From: Palleronia abyssalis
GTDB taxonomy: Bacteria; Pseudomonadota; Alphaproteobacteria; Rhodobacterales; Rhodobacteraceae
Length of the DNA: 64,000 nt
Direction of reading: 5' to 3'
NCBI RefSeq assembly: GCF_900302445.1
Contig: NZ_ONZF01000002.1
Span: 186,001-250,000, forward strand
Positions 47,814 to 57,183 of this stretch are shown here, one piece after another; the first letter of the stretch is position 1; every line of letters begins with the position of its first letter. The notes beneath the pieces are model-generated. The model was not told the DNA's origin, searched no databases, and saw only the letters and a list, made by a program, of their open reading frames with translations. The position numbers were made by a program, and so were the translations under genes.

Positions 47814-48407
47814 ATGCAGATCGTCTTGGCCTCTGGGTCCGCCATACGCCATCACCTTTTGACTTCGGCGGGCGTTCCGCATGACCTCGATCCCGCTAAG
47901 ATTGATGAGGTCGCGATGCGCGATGCGCTTGCTGAAGAGGGGGCGACTCCTCGTGACATAGCCGACGCTTTGGCTGAGGCGAAAGCGCGCAAGGTGTCGG
48001 GCCGACATCCGAAGGCCCTTGTTTTGGGATGCGACCAGACGCTTGACCTCGAGGGCACGCTTCTGTCGAAAGCCGAAACCCGTGAAGAGGCCGAAGCCCA
48101 GATTGCCGCCCTGTCCGGTCGCCGGCACATGCTGCACTCGGCTATCGTTGCCTACGAAGGGCACGAGCCAGTTTGGCGCCACGTGGGAACCGTACGCCTG
48201 CAGGTTCGTCCATTGTCGGCGGGGTACATCACCGCCTACGTCGCGCGAAACTGGGACAGCATCCGACATTCGGTCGGGAGCTATAAGCTGGAGGAAGAGG
48301 GAATTCGTTTATTCTCCGCGATCGAAGGGGACTATTTCACTGTCTTGGGAATGCCGATGTTGCCGCTCTTGTCGTGGCTGACGGTCAGGGGCATCCTTGC
48401 GACATGA
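47814..48407 (+). CDS. maf: Maf family nucleoside triphosphate pyrophosphatase
   Basis: 197 aa. Maf/YceF fold: LASGSAIRHHLL start, the KVSGRHPKALVLGCDQTL block, and the SVGSYKLEEEGIRLF motif. House-cleaning hydrolysis of modified nucleotides. Its ATG is inside the last DnaA-box-like sequence of oriC; no obvious Shine-Dalgarno apart from CAGG before ATG. Starts the coupled set maf-aroE-coaE-dnaQ. Confidence 0.93.
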   Translation: MQIVLASGSAIRHHLLTSAGVPHDLDPAKIDEVAMRDALAEEGATPRDIADALAEAKARKVSGRHPKALVLGCDQTLDLEGTLLSKAETREEAEAQIAALSGRRHMLHSAIVAYEGHEPVWRHVGTVRLQVRPLSAGYITAYVARNWDSIRHSVGSYKLEEEGIRLFSAIEGDYFTVLGMPMLPLLSWLTVRGILAT

Positions 48408-49234
48408 CCGACCGAATTCCCCTTGCCGCCGTCATCGGGCACCCCATAGCACACAGTCTTTCGCCCCGCGTGCATGGGCACTGGCTGCGTCGGTACGGTG
48501 TACCAGGGTACTATATACCGATGGACGTAGCGCCGGATCGTCTTGCGGACGTTCTGCGGACGATGCCATCGATGGGGTTCGTCGGGGCCAACGTCACGAT
48601 CCCTCACAAGGAAACGGTTCTTCGACTGGCCGACAGTGTCACGGATCGCGCAGCTCTGATCGGGGCCGCGAACACGGTCACCTTCCGCTCGGATGGGTCG
48701 TTCCAGGCCGATAACACAGATGGCGCCGGGTTCATGGAGAACTTGCGTCAATCGGCGCCCGACTGGTCCCCTAGAATCGGTCCCGCCGCGGTGTTCGGGG
48801 CTGGGGGCGCGGCGCGGGCTATCATTGTGGCGCTACTGGACGCGGGCGTTCCGGAAATCAGGTTGACCAACCGGACCCGCGCCCGCGCCGAAGCTCTGCG
48901 ACAAGAGTTCGGTGCGAAGGTGGTGGTGCAGGATTGGGTGGGTGCGGCGAACATCGTCGACGATGCCGTCACCGTGGTGAACACGACCTCCCTTGGGATG
49001 ACAGGAAAGTCGGCTTTCCGCGTGCCGATGGATGGCTTGATGCGCGGGGCTGTGGTCTCGGACCTTGTGTATTCCCCGCTGCAGACGGATTTTCTCCGTA
49101 CCGCGCAGGCGGCCGGCTGCACCACGGTCGATGGCTTGGGAATGCTTTTGCACCAAGCTGTTCCGGGGTTCGAGCGCTGGTTCGGCCAGCGTCCCGATGT
49201 TGACGAGGACCTGCGCCAAGCCGTCCTGTCATGA
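48404..49234 (+). CDS. aroE: Shikimate dehydrogenase
   Basis: 276 aa. Shikimate pathway reductase using NADPH: GHPIAHSLSPRVH, NVTIPHKE with the catalytic lysine, NTDGAGF with the catalytic aspartate, and VFGAGGAARA nucleotide-binding loop. ATGA coupling to maf upstream and to coaE downstream. Confidence 0.96.
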   Translation: MTDRIPLAAVIGHPIAHSLSPRVHGHWLRRYGVPGYYIPMDVAPDRLADVLRTMPSMGFVGANVTIPHKETVLRLADSVTDRAALIGAANTVTFRSDGSFQADNTDGAGFMENLRQSAPDWSPRIGPAAVFGAGGAARAIIVALLDAGVPEIRLTNRTRARAEALRQEFGAKVVVQDWVGAANIVDDAVTVVNTTSLGMTGKSAFRVPMDGLMRGAVVSDLVYSPLQTDFLRTAQAAGCTTVDGLGMLLHQAVPGFERWFGQRPDVDEDLRQAVLS

Positions 49235-49818
49235 GCCGCCCGCATCTGATCGGACTGACCGGATCGATCGGCATGGGGAAATCGACTGCCGCGCGGATGT
49301 TCCGGGACGCGGGCATTCCGGTCTGGGATGCGGACGCGGCGGTCCATGAGCTCTACAAGAATGGTGGTGCAGCCGTCGCGCCGATCCGGGCACTTCGCCC
49401 CGAAGCGGTCGGTCCGGACGGCGTAGATCGGCAAAAGCTGAACGCTTGGATCGCCGAGAATCCGGACGCGCTGGCGTTGATCGAGGGGGTCGTTCATCCA
49501 ATGGTGGCGAAAAATCGGCAATCCTTCATCGACGCGGCTGAAGCCGATCTCGTCGTCCTGGATATTCCGCTTCTGTTCGAGACGGGGGGCGAGGATCGCG
49601 TCGATACGGTCGTCGTAGTCTCGGCCCCCGAAGAGGTCCAGCGCGCCCGTGTCCTGGACCGCCCTGGAATGACCGAGGCCCGGCTGGATCATATCCTGTC
49701 CAAGCAACTTCCTGACGACGAAAAACGGGGGCGCGCCGATGTGGTTGTGCCAACGGTCACGATGGACGAAACACGGGATCACATCACCGCTTTGATCGAA
49801 AGACTGCGCCATGCGTGA
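49231..49818 (+). CDS. coaE: Dephospho-CoA kinase
   Basis: 195 aa. Last step of coenzyme A synthesis. P-loop GLTGSIGMGKST at the N-terminus, the VWDADAAVHELY aspartate segment and an LVVLDIPLLFETGGE block. Coupled to aroE (ATGA) and overlapping dnaQ by 8 bp. Confidence 0.96.
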   Translation: MSRPHLIGLTGSIGMGKSTAARMFRDAGIPVWDADAAVHELYKNGGAAVAPIRALRPEAVGPDGVDRQKLNAWIAENPDALALIEGVVHPMVAKNRQSFIDAAEADLVVLDIPLLFETGGEDRVDTVVVVSAPEEVQRARVLDRPGMTEARLDHILSKQLPDDEKRGRADVVVPTVTMDETRDHITALIERLRHA

Positions 49819-50506
49819 AATCGTGCTGGACACGGAAACCACCGGTTTTGAACCAGAACAGGGCGACCGTATCGTCGAAATCGGCGCGGTCGAGCTTCTG
49901 GGACACGTGCCGACCGGCCGCGTGTTTCACGAGTATATCAACCCCGAACGGGCGATGCCTCAAGAGGCATTCCAGGTGCACGGCCTAGGCGACGAATTCC
50001 TGCGCGATAAACCCGTCTTCCGCGAGGTTGGACAGAAATTCCTAGATTTCGTCGGCGATGCGAAACTTGTGATCCACAACGCAGCGTTCGACATGAAATT
50101 CCTAAACGCGGAACTGGGGTGGCTGGGGTTGCGGCAACTGCCATGGGACCAGGCCGTCGATACCCTCGGCATCGCGCGGCAAAGGTTTCCGGGTTCGCCC
50201 GCCTCGCTGGATGCACTCTGCCGGCGGTTCGGAATCGACAACTCGAACCGGACGCTGCACGGGGCGCTTCTGGACTCGGAAATTCTAGCCGAGGTGTATC
50301 TGGAATTGATCGGAGGACGTCAGCCAGACTTTGGTCTTTCGACCGATCATGGCGCGTCGGGCACCTTGGAAAACGAATGGCGCCCGCAGCCGCGTCCGAA
50401 CAAGTTGCCGTCGCGTATCACGGCAGAAGAAGCGGCCGCCCATGCCGCCTTCGTGGCAAAGCTGGGCGACGACGTACTTTGGCCTCAGGCTGTTCCCGAA
50501 GGCTGA
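49811..50506 (+). CDS. dnaQ: DNA polymerase III epsilon subunit (proofreading 3'-5' exonuclease)
   Basis: 231 aa. DEDDh exonuclease with ExoI LDTETTG, ExoII HNAAFDMKF and ExoIII HGALLDSEI motifs, followed by a C-terminal alpha-binding tail. Proofreads during replication. Coupled to coaE. It converges with secB with a 22-bp overlap. Confidence 0.96.
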   Translation: MREIVLDTETTGFEPEQGDRIVEIGAVELLGHVPTGRVFHEYINPERAMPQEAFQVHGLGDEFLRDKPVFREVGQKFLDFVGDAKLVIHNAAFDMKFLNAELGWLGLRQLPWDQAVDTLGIARQRFPGSPASLDALCRRFGIDNSNRTLHGALLDSEILAEVYLELIGGRQPDFGLSTDHGASGTLENEWRPQPRPNKLPSRITAEEAAAHAAFVAKLGDDVLWPQAVPEG

Positions 50507-51003
50507 CCCTGCTTGGCCTGCGCGCGTTGCGCGATGCCCTGGCGGTACAGCTGAACGAAGTCGATCGGCTCGAGGTTCAGGGGCGGGAAGCCACCGTCAT
50601 GGGTCACGTCGGACACGATCCGTCGGATATAAGGGAACATCAGGCGCGGCGCCTCGATCAGCAGAAAGGGATGTAATTGCTGTTCGTTCACGTTCGACAC
50701 CTGGAAAATGCCGCCATACTCCAGCTCCAGTAGGAACAGCATATCCTCGCTGTCCTTGTTCTTCGAGCGGACGGTGAACTTGCCGATCACCTCGTACTGG
50801 TCTTCGGCGCCCTCACGTTTTTTGGCGTCGAGGCTGACCTGAACGCTGACATCCGGCTGGACCTGGCCCTTCAGGCTGCGCTGCGCCAAGGCGTTCTCGA
50901 AGCTCATGTCGCGGATGAACTGCGCCAGGGGGCGGATCTGCGGCATACTGGGCTGTTCGCCGTTCGGCGCAGCGGGTTGCGTTTGGTTTTCCGTCTCGGC
51001 CAT
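50485..51003 (-). CDS. secB: Protein-export chaperone SecB
   Basis: 172 aa. Tetrameric chaperone for Sec-dependent precursors. Visible: QFIRDMSFENALA, FLLELEYGGIFQVSNV, and LLIEAPRLMFPYIRRIVSDVTHDGGFPPLNLEPIDF. The proline/glutamine N-terminal tail is longer than in E. coli. Confidence 0.97.
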   Translation of the reverse strand: MAETENQTQPAAPNGEQPSMPQIRPLAQFIRDMSFENALAQRSLKGQVQPDVSVQVSLDAKKREGAEDQYEVIGKFTVRSKNKDSEDMLFLLELEYGGIFQVSNVNEQQLHPFLLIEAPRLMFPYIRRIVSDVTHDGGFPPLNLEPIDFVQLYRQGIAQRAQAKQGQPSGTA

Positions 51004-51022
51004 GATCTCGGGTCTCCCTTAT

Positions 51023-51526
51023 TCAGTTGCGCCCGGACCTATCATCGGGTCCTGGCCTGGTCCAGCCTGAGGGGCGGCGTGCCGGGTTGGGTTCGCGGAT
51101 CTCGACCTCCTCGGCGCGACCGTCGATCACATCGTCGCGCGTGGGTCTGGTGGGGCGTGTACCGTAACTCATCGTCTGGACCTTCACCCGCTTCTTCGCC
51201 TCGGCGAACAACCGCTTGCGCACGCCCGGGATCAGAAGTGAGAAGCCAACCGCATCCGTGAAAAAACCGGGGGTCAGCAGAAGCGCCCCGGCGAACAGGA
51301 TCATTGCGCCGTTCGCCAACGGTTCGGCCGGGTCGCGGAGTTCGTTGAACGAACGTTTTAACTGTCCCAGCGCCTGTGCGCCCTGCGATCTGACCAGCGT
51401 CGTGCCAATGATCGCGGTCACGACGACGATCAGAAGCGTCGGCCACAGGCCGATCAGGCCGCCCACCTGGATGAACAGGGCGATCTCGATCAGCGGAACG
51501 GCGATGAACGCCAGCAAAAGCCACAT
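51023..51526 (-). CDS. fxsA: FxsA family membrane protein
   Basis: 167 aa. Three or so membrane helices (about 3-25, 26-45, 70-95) with the family features VPLIEIALFIQVGGLIG, GTTLVRSQGAQAL, and LLLTPGFFTDAVGFSLLIPGVR, then a charged cytoplasmic tail. In E. coli FxsA relieves F-plasmid exclusion of phage T7; its normal role is unclear. Downstream of secB by 19 bp on the same strand. Confidence 0.92.
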   Translation of the reverse strand: MWLLLAFIAVPLIEIALFIQVGGLIGLWPTLLIVVVTAIIGTTLVRSQGAQALGQLKRSFNELRDPAEPLANGAMILFAGALLLTPGFFTDAVGFSLLIPGVRKRLFAEAKKRVKVQTMSYGTRPTRPTRDDVIDGRAEEVEIREPNPARRPSGWTRPGPDDRSGRN

Positions 51527-51633
51527 GGGCGCACCTCTTTGTCACGGGTCAGGCGGTGGACTTGGCCCACCCCGGTCCCTAGATAGGAACGAACCGCGCA
51601 TGTTGCCATTCTTCATTCGAAATCCGAGGCCCC

Positions 51634-52296
51634 ATGAGTTCTGCCGTCATTCAATTGCTGGTCCTCGCCGGGATCGCCATTTTTCTCATCCTGCGCCTGA
51701 AGAACGTTCTGGGCACGCGGGAGGGGTTCGAGAAACCGCAAGTGGAGTCTCGACCCAAGGCTTCGGACACTCGACGGCCTGAGTTCGAGGTCATCGAGGG
51801 CGGGCCGGATCGCGACATCACCGATCACGTCGATGACGGCTCCGACAGTGCCAAGGCGTTGGCGGCCATGAAAATGGCCGAGTCCGACTTCAACGTCAGC
51901 GACTTCCTGTCTGGGGCTCGTCAAGCTTACGAGATGATCTTCCTTGCTTTCGAACGTGGCGATATTTCCGAGGTCCGCGGCTTCCTCGACCCCGAGGTGG
52001 CCGGCGCTTTCGATCAGGTGATTGCAGAGCGAAAGGCGCAAGGACTGACCATCAAGAGCGAGATCGTGGGCGTCCGCGACGTCGAGCTTTATTCCGCGAC
52101 GTACGACCGCGAGGCAAGCTACGCCGAGATCACGGTGCGGTTCCTGGCCGAGCTGACAACTGTTGTCCGCAACGAGGCTGGCGAAATCGTCGAGGGCGAC
52201 CCGAACGAGATCAAGCGCCAGCGCGATACCTGGACATTCGGTCGAAAGATGGGCGTCGACGATCCCAATTGGCAGCTTGTCGCCACGGGTGAGTGA
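51634..52296 (+). CDS. Tim44-like domain protein (TimA)
   Basis: 220 aa. An N-terminal membrane anchor (VIQLLVLAGIAIFLILRLKN) followed by a Tim44-like domain in which FLSGARQAYEMIFLAFERGD and VTVRFLAELTTVVRN-like strands are seen. This alphaproteobacterial family is related to the mitochondrial Tim44 motor anchor. Divergent from fxsA (107 bp) and coupled to mltA by TGATG. Confidence 0.9.
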   Translation: MSSAVIQLLVLAGIAIFLILRLKNVLGTREGFEKPQVESRPKASDTRRPEFEVIEGGPDRDITDHVDDGSDSAKALAAMKMAESDFNVSDFLSGARQAYEMIFLAFERGDISEVRGFLDPEVAGAFDQVIAERKAQGLTIKSEIVGVRDVELYSATYDREASYAEITVRFLAELTTVVRNEAGEIVEGDPNEIKRQRDTWTFGRKMGVDDPNWQLVATGE

Positions 52297-53321
52297 TGCG
52301 TGGCTGGATGCGTGCAGCCTGTTTTGCGGCGGCGGCGGTGACCTCTGTGCCTGCCATTGCCCAGACGCGCACCATCCTCGAGTTTGCAGATCTTCAGGGC
52401 TGGGCTCAGGATCGTCATTCCGAAGCTTTGAGCGTTTTTCTCGATACCTGCCGGGATCTGCGTGACCCGGATTGGCAGACGCTGTGCGCGACCGCTGCGA
52501 TTTGGACAGATGCCAAGCTGTTCTTCGAACTGCATTTTCGCCCGGTTCTGATCGAGGACGGCAAACCGATGCTGTTCACCGGCTATTACGAGCCTGAGCT
52601 TTTGGGGTCGCGATACGAGGGCGGCCCCTATCAACACCCCCTCTACGAACTGCCCGAGGAAGCCGCCGAAGGGCCATGGCTGACCCGCGCCGAGATCGAG
52701 GGCAACGCGGCGCTTGAGGGCAAGGGGCTTGAGATCGCGTGGTTGACCGACCCAGTGGACGTGTATTTCCTCCAGGTTCAGGGTTCCGGACGGGTGCGTC
52801 TAGATGACGGGACCGCCATCCGCGTAGGCTATGGCGGGAAGAACGGGCATAGCTACCGCTCCATTGGCGCGGAACTGATCCGCCGCGGAGAGATGACCGA
52901 GCACGAGGTCAATGCCGACCGGATCCGCGATTGGGTCAAGGACAACGGCGACCGGGGCCGCGAGTTGCTGCACCACAATCCCTCTTACGTCTTTTTCCGT
53001 GAAGTCAGCCATGTCCCGGCGGATCAGGGTCCCTTGGGCGCGATGAATCGTTCGATTACGGGATTGCGGTCCATTGCTGTGGACCCGGATTATACCCCCT
53101 TGGGCGCGCCGGTCTGGATCGAAACGGACGGTGCCGAGGATCTGCACCGACTGATGATCGCTCAGGATACCGGTGCCGCGGTCAAGGGAGCCCAGCGCGC
53201 CGATATCTTCTTCGGAACCGGCAAGGCGGCCGGCAAACGGGCGGGTGCGGTAAGGGAAAGCGGCCGTATGATCGTTCTGCTGCCAATTCAAAGGGCCTAC
53301 GCGCTGGCCGAAGGAATCTGA
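52296..53321 (+). CDS. mltA: Membrane-bound lytic murein transglycosylase A
   Basis: 341 aa from the ATG at 52296-52298 (overlap with the upstream TGA); a GTG at 52293 is possible. Signal peptide ending VPAIAQ, the MltA barrel (FTGYYEPELLGSR, LQVQGSGRVRL) and C-terminal 3D domain with QDTGAAVKGAQRADIFFGTG containing the catalytic aspartate. Cleaves peptidoglycan in the periplasm. No lipobox cysteine is evident after the signal. Coupled to the smr gene by TGATG. Confidence 0.94.
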   Translation: MRGWMRAACFAAAAVTSVPAIAQTRTILEFADLQGWAQDRHSEALSVFLDTCRDLRDPDWQTLCATAAIWTDAKLFFELHFRPVLIEDGKPMLFTGYYEPELLGSRYEGGPYQHPLYELPEEAAEGPWLTRAEIEGNAALEGKGLEIAWLTDPVDVYFLQVQGSGRVRLDDGTAIRVGYGGKNGHSYRSIGAELIRRGEMTEHEVNADRIRDWVKDNGDRGRELLHHNPSYVFFREVSHVPADQGPLGAMNRSITGLRSIAVDPDYTPLGAPVWIETDGAEDLHRLMIAQDTGAAVKGAQRADIFFGTGKAAGKRAGAVRESGRMIVLLPIQRAYALAEGI

Positions 53322-53899
53322 TGTCCCGCCGCCGCGATCTGAAACCGGAGGAGCGCGAGCTCTGGCGCCGGGTGCAGAAGACTGCCACCCCGATGCACCC
53401 CAGACGACAGGCAAAGCTGCCCCCCGCGCTGGACCCCAAGCCCCGATCCGCGCCCGAGCAGTCGAAGCCTGGACCGTTGGACCTTAGCGGGTTCGACCTG
53501 GGAAAGAACGCCCCGTCACCGCCCACGCGAAACTCGGCCGCACCGGCACCGGCCCTCAGGATGGACGCCAAGGCCCATCGCAAGATGTCCCGCGGCAAGA
53601 TGGACGTCGAAGGGCGCATCGACCTGCACGGCCTTACCCTGGCCGAGGCGCATCCCCGCCTGATGTCCTTCATCCATTCATCGCACGCGTCCGGGCGAAG
53701 GCTGATCCTGGTGATCACGGGCAAGGGCCGGGACGGGCCGGATGACGGTCCTATCCCTGAACGGCGGGGCATTCTGCGCCAGCAGGTCCCGCAATGGCTA
53801 TCCTCCGGCGCGCTTCGCCCGATCGTGCTGCAGATCACCCAGGCACACCGGCGCCACGGTGGATCAGGCGCGTTCTACGTGTACTTGCGGCGGAAGTGA
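53321..53899 (+). CDS. Smr-domain (MutS2-type) nuclease-like protein
   Basis: 192 aa. Basic, proline-rich N-terminus, then a Smr domain: IDLHGLTLAEA, LILVITGKG and a glycine-rich GGSGAFYVYLRRK end. Smr domains are endonuclease-like; this stand-alone protein has no MutS part. Translationally coupled to mltA; the 3' end overlaps the convergent MFS gene by 36 bp. Confidence 0.9.
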   Translation: MSRRRDLKPEERELWRRVQKTATPMHPRRQAKLPPALDPKPRSAPEQSKPGPLDLSGFDLGKNAPSPPTRNSAAPAPALRMDAKAHRKMSRGKMDVEGRIDLHGLTLAEAHPRLMSFIHSSHASGRRLILVITGKGRDGPDDGPIPERRGILRQQVPQWLSSGALRPIVLQITQAHRRHGGSGAFYVYLRRK

Positions 53900-55102
53900 G
53901 CCCTTCGCCCGCTGCACCCCAAGTGTCACGAGGATCGCAGCGACCCCGAAATAGACCGCGATGCCCAGCATCTGGTCGGGAAACTCGATGCCAAGGTCGA
54001 TCAGCGCGCCCGTCAGCGCCGGACCGATCGCTGTGCCGAACACCATCACCGCAGCCGCCAGCGCCTTGATCCCGCCGAGGTTTCGCGTGCCGTAGAACTC
54101 GGCCCAGAATGCGGGCGGGACGGTGTTGTTCATTCCTTGTGTCAGCCCCATCAACGCCACGAAGATGGTGGCCACCGGCAGGTTGGGGGCAAAGGCGAAA
54201 CCGGCAAACCCTAGGCCCATCGGCAGAAGAACAAACGGCATCAGCCGCGCCGTGCCGATCCGGTCGATGATCGGCCCGGAGGTGAACATCGCCACCGCCG
54301 CGGCGGCGGTGAAGACGGGAAAGATCGAGACTAGGCCCAAATGGCTCCACCCCTTGGCATCGGCCAAGTGAACCTGGTGGAAGAAGAAGGCGGTCGAAAA
54401 TGCCGCCGGCGCAATCAGCATCGGGACCGTCAGCCAATACAGCGCATGCCCCAGCATGTCCTTGCGGGTCCAGTGCCGGTCGTCCATCCCCGCAGCTTGG
54501 GCGTCCTTAGCAATGCTCTGGGGCGTCCGCTCCAGCCGCAGCAGCGGCCACAGAAGAGGCAGCAGCGCCAAAACGATTCCCCCTGCGATCAGCCACAGGG
54601 TGCGCCAGTCCAGAACGCCCAGCGCGGCGACGAAGATCATTGGCAGAAACGCCTCGCCCAAACCGACGCCGATCCGGCTAATCGACAGGGCCGTCCCGCG
54701 GGAGGCCACGAACCAGCGTGCCATGGCCACCGTTGCGACCAGCGTCGACATGCCCTGACCCGCGAAGCGCAGGGCAAAGATGGTGAAGACCAGCGCCCAC
54801 CAACCTTGCACGGCCCACATCAGCACGCAGGACAGCGCCAGACAGGCCAGCACTGCGGGGCCGAGGATGCGCACCCGGAATGTGTCGGTCAGGATGCCCG
54901 TCCAGATCATCACGGCGGCCGAGGCCGTGGTCCCCACCGAATAGAGGAACCCCCAATCCCCGTTCGACAGGTCGAACGTCGCGCGGATATCGCCCGCGAA
55001 GACCGAGATGAAGAAGGTCTGCCCGAAGGACGAGCAGAAGGTAAGGAGAACGCCGACCAGCAGGAAAGGGGCGTTCCCGCGCAGGAACGTGAGGAAGGAC
55101 AT
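53864..55102 (-). CDS. MFS transporter
   Basis: 412 aa with twelve hydrophobic segments spread over the whole length, of the major facilitator fold (FALRFAGQGMSTLVATVAMARWFV helix region). The substrate cannot be inferred. Same strand as hslU upstream but separated by a terminator-like hairpin. Overlaps smr by 36 bp. Confidence 0.88.
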   Translation of the reverse strand: MSFLTFLRGNAPFLLVGVLLTFCSSFGQTFFISVFAGDIRATFDLSNGDWGFLYSVGTTASAAVMIWTGILTDTFRVRILGPAVLACLALSCVLMWAVQGWWALVFTIFALRFAGQGMSTLVATVAMARWFVASRGTALSISRIGVGLGEAFLPMIFVAALGVLDWRTLWLIAGGIVLALLPLLWPLLRLERTPQSIAKDAQAAGMDDRHWTRKDMLGHALYWLTVPMLIAPAAFSTAFFFHQVHLADAKGWSHLGLVSIFPVFTAAAAVAMFTSGPIIDRIGTARLMPFVLLPMGLGFAGFAFAPNLPVATIFVALMGLTQGMNNTVPPAFWAEFYGTRNLGGIKALAAAVMVFGTAIGPALTGALIDLGIEFPDQMLGIAVYFGVAAILVTLGVQRAKGSLPPQVHVERA

Positions 55103-55136
55103 TCGCCCTCATCGCGCCGATTGTGTCGAAAGGGAA

Positions 55137-55164
55137 GGGGCCGGATTCTCCGACATCCGGCCCC
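55137..55164 (-). terminator. Terminator-like hairpin downstream of hslU
   Basis: A 9-bp perfect stem GGGGCCGGA/TCCGGCCCC (55137-55145 with 55156-55164), with TTCCCTTTCG rather than a clean U-tract on the minus strand. It likely reduces read-through from hslVU into the MFS gene. Confidence 0.6.
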
Positions 55165-55182
55165 CAACCAAAAAGGTCGGCG

Positions 55183-56487
55183 CTACAGAACGTAGCGGCT
55201 GACGTCGACGGACCGGCTCAACTCGCCCAGGTGATGCTCGACGAAGGCGGCGTCTACGGTGATCTCCTCTCCGGCCTTGTCGGGGGCCTCGAAGGACAGC
55301 TCCTCGAACACTCGCTCCATCACGGTATAGAGGCGGCGCGCGCCGATATTCTCGACCGACTGGTTCACTTCGGCGGCAATGCGGGCGAGTGCTGCGATCC
55401 CCTCATCGGTGAATGCCACTTTAACCTCCTCGGTGCCTAGAAGGGCGGTGTATTGCCGGGTCAGCGCATTGTCCGTCTCGGTCAGGATGCGGACGAAATC
55501 CTCCTCGGTCAGGGCGCGCAGTTCGACGCGGATCGGCAGGCGCCCCTGAAGCTCGGGCAACAGGTCCGAGGGTTTGGCGACGTGGAACGCGCCAGAGGCG
55601 ATGAACAGGATATGATCCGTGCGGATCGAGCCGTATTTCGTCGCCACGACCGTCCCTTCGATCAGGGGCAACAGGTCGCGCTGCACGCCCTCTCGGCTGA
55701 CTTCCCCGCCGCGGGCGTCCTGCCGCGCGCAGACCTTGTCGATCTCGTCGAGAAACACGATGCCATTTTCTTCGACCGAATGCAGAGCGGCCTTGTTCAC
55801 CGTCTCGTCGTCCAGAAGCTTGTCGGCTTCTTCCGACAACAGGATGCCATAGCTGTCGGCGACGGTCATCGTCTTGCGAACGGTGCGCCCCTGGAACGCC
55901 TTTCCGAAGATGTCGCCCAGGTTCATGCCGCCCTGACCGGGCTGCATTCCCGGCATCTCCATCCCGCCCAGTGGGTTCGACGTGTCCTGCACTTCCAGTG
56001 TAATTTCCGTTGCGTCCAGCTCGCCATTGCGCAGCTTCTTGCGGAACATGTCGCGGGTGCCCTCGCGGGCATTTTCGCCGGCGATTGCGGCCAGCACCCG
56101 TTCCTCGGCATTGGCTTCGGCCCGGGACTTCACGTCTTCGCGCATGTGATCGCGCGTCATGGTGATCGCCTGTTCAACCAGATCGCGGATGATCTGTTCG
56201 ACGTCCCGGCCGACATAGCCGACTTCGGTGAATTTCGTCGCCTCGACCTTCAGGAAGGGCGCGCGGGCCAGCTTGGCCAGGCGGCGCGAGATCTCGGTCT
56301 TGCCGACGCCGGTGGGTCCGATCATCAGGATGTTCTTGGGATACACCTCGTCCTGCATCTCGGGCGCCAGCTGCTTGCGGCGCCAGCGGTTGCGCAGGGC
56401 GACGGCGACGGCGCGCTTGGCGTCCTTCTGGCCGATGATGAAGCGATCCAGTTCCGAGACGATCTCGCGGGGGGTCAGGTCAGTCAT
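55183..56487 (-). CDS. hslU: ATP-dependent HslUV protease ATPase subunit HslU
   Basis: 434 aa. AAA+ unfoldase: the [19 protein letters not shown] start, Walker [16 protein letters not shown], the intermediate insertion domain (about 110-240), Walker [13 protein letters not shown], and the VSRYVL C-terminus that docks into HslV. Lies 36 bp downstream of hslV in the order hslV-hslU. Confidence 0.98.
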   Translation of the reverse strand: MTDLTPREIVSELDRFIIGQKDAKRAVAVALRNRWRRKQLAPEMQDEVYPKNILMIGPTGVGKTEISRRLAKLARAPFLKVEATKFTEVGYVGRDVEQIIRDLVEQAITMTRDHMREDVKSRAEANAEERVLAAIAGENAREGTRDMFRKKLRNGELDATEITLEVQDTSNPLGGMEMPGMQPGQGGMNLGDIFGKAFQGRTVRKTMTVADSYGILLSEEADKLLDDETVNKAALHSVEENGIVFLDEIDKVCARQDARGGEVSREGVQRDLLPLIEGTVVATKYGSIRTDHILFIASGAFHVAKPSDLLPELQGRLPIRVELRALTEEDFVRILTETDNALTRQYTALLGTEEVKVAFTDEGIAALARIAAEVNQSVENIGARRLYTVMERVFEELSFEAPDKAGEEITVDAAFVEHHLGELSRSVDVSRYVL

Positions 56488-56523
56488 GTCAATCCTTTCG
56501 GGGGGAAGGAAGGGGGCGCCCCC

Positions 56524-57075
56524 TCAGCCTTCCAGCGTCTCGACGGTCAGGCTGCCGTTCGTGTAGACGCAAATATCTGCGGCGATCCGCATGGCGCGGC
56601 GGGCGATTTCCTCGGCGTCGTCCTCATAATCGAAAAGCCCGCGCGCGGCGGCCAGGGCATAGTTCCCGCCCGATCCGATCGCGGCGACGTCATGCTCGGG
56701 TTCCAGAACGTCGCCCGCGCCTGTGACGACGTACAGGTCCTTGCCGTCCGACACGATCAGCATCGCCTCGAGTTTCTGGAGGTACTTGTCGGTGCGCCAG
56801 TCCTTCGCCAATTCCACCGCGGCGCGCTGCAACTGGCCCGGTGTGGCCTCCAGCTTCGTTTCCAAACGTTCCAGCAACGCGAAGGCGTCGGCGGTGGAAC
56901 CGGCGAACCCCGCGATGATATCATGCCCGCCGGGGGACAGGCGGCGCACCTTGCGGGCGGTGCCCTTCATCACGGTGTCACCCATGGACACCTGCCCGTC
57001 GCCGGCGATCACCACGCGCCCACCCTTGCGGACGCCGATGATGGTTGTGCCGTGCCAGCCGGGAAAATCGCTCAT
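56524..57075 (-). CDS. hslV: ATP-dependent protease peptidase subunit HslV
   Basis: 183 aa from the ATG at 57073-57075. Threonine protease: [23 protein letters not shown] places the nucleophile Thr at residue 10-11 after a short propeptide. The [10 protein letters not shown] and [21 protein letters not shown] blocks are typical. Forms the HslUV complex with HslU. A heat-shock-type promoter lies just upstream. Confidence 0.97.
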   Translation of the reverse strand: MSDFPGWHGTTIIGVRKGGRVVIAGDGQVSMGDTVMKGTARKVRRLSPGGHDIIAGFAGSTADAFALLERLETKLEATPGQLQRAAVELAKDWRTDKYLQKLEAMLIVSDGKDLYVVTGAGDVLEPEHDVAAIGSGGNYALAAARGLFDYEDDAEEIARRAMRIAADICVYTNGSLTVETLEG

Positions 57076-57103
57076 TTCATGCTCCTGTCTCGTTCGCCCC
57101 TGC

Positions 57104-57132
57104 ATATGGAGAGGCGGCCGCAACTTGCCAAC
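57104..57132 (-). promoter_or_regulatory. Candidate sigma-32 (RpoH) promoter for hslVU
   Basis: On the minus strand GTTGGCAA (57125-57132) and CTCCATAT (57104-57111) are exactly 13 bp apart, close to the heat-shock consensus CTTGAAA-N13/14-CCCCATNT. The -10-like box is about 30 bp before the hslV ATG. Fits the known heat-shock control of hslVU, but is a motif match only. Confidence 0.55.
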
Positions 57133-57183
57133 CGCATCGGCGGGTTCTGGACCGCCCGGCCGCTTTGAAGCAGGGTACACGGC

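Noticed and set aside
49923-49931. Partial parS sequence TGTTTCACG in dnaQ
   Set aside because: Only half of the palindrome; the right arm does not match.
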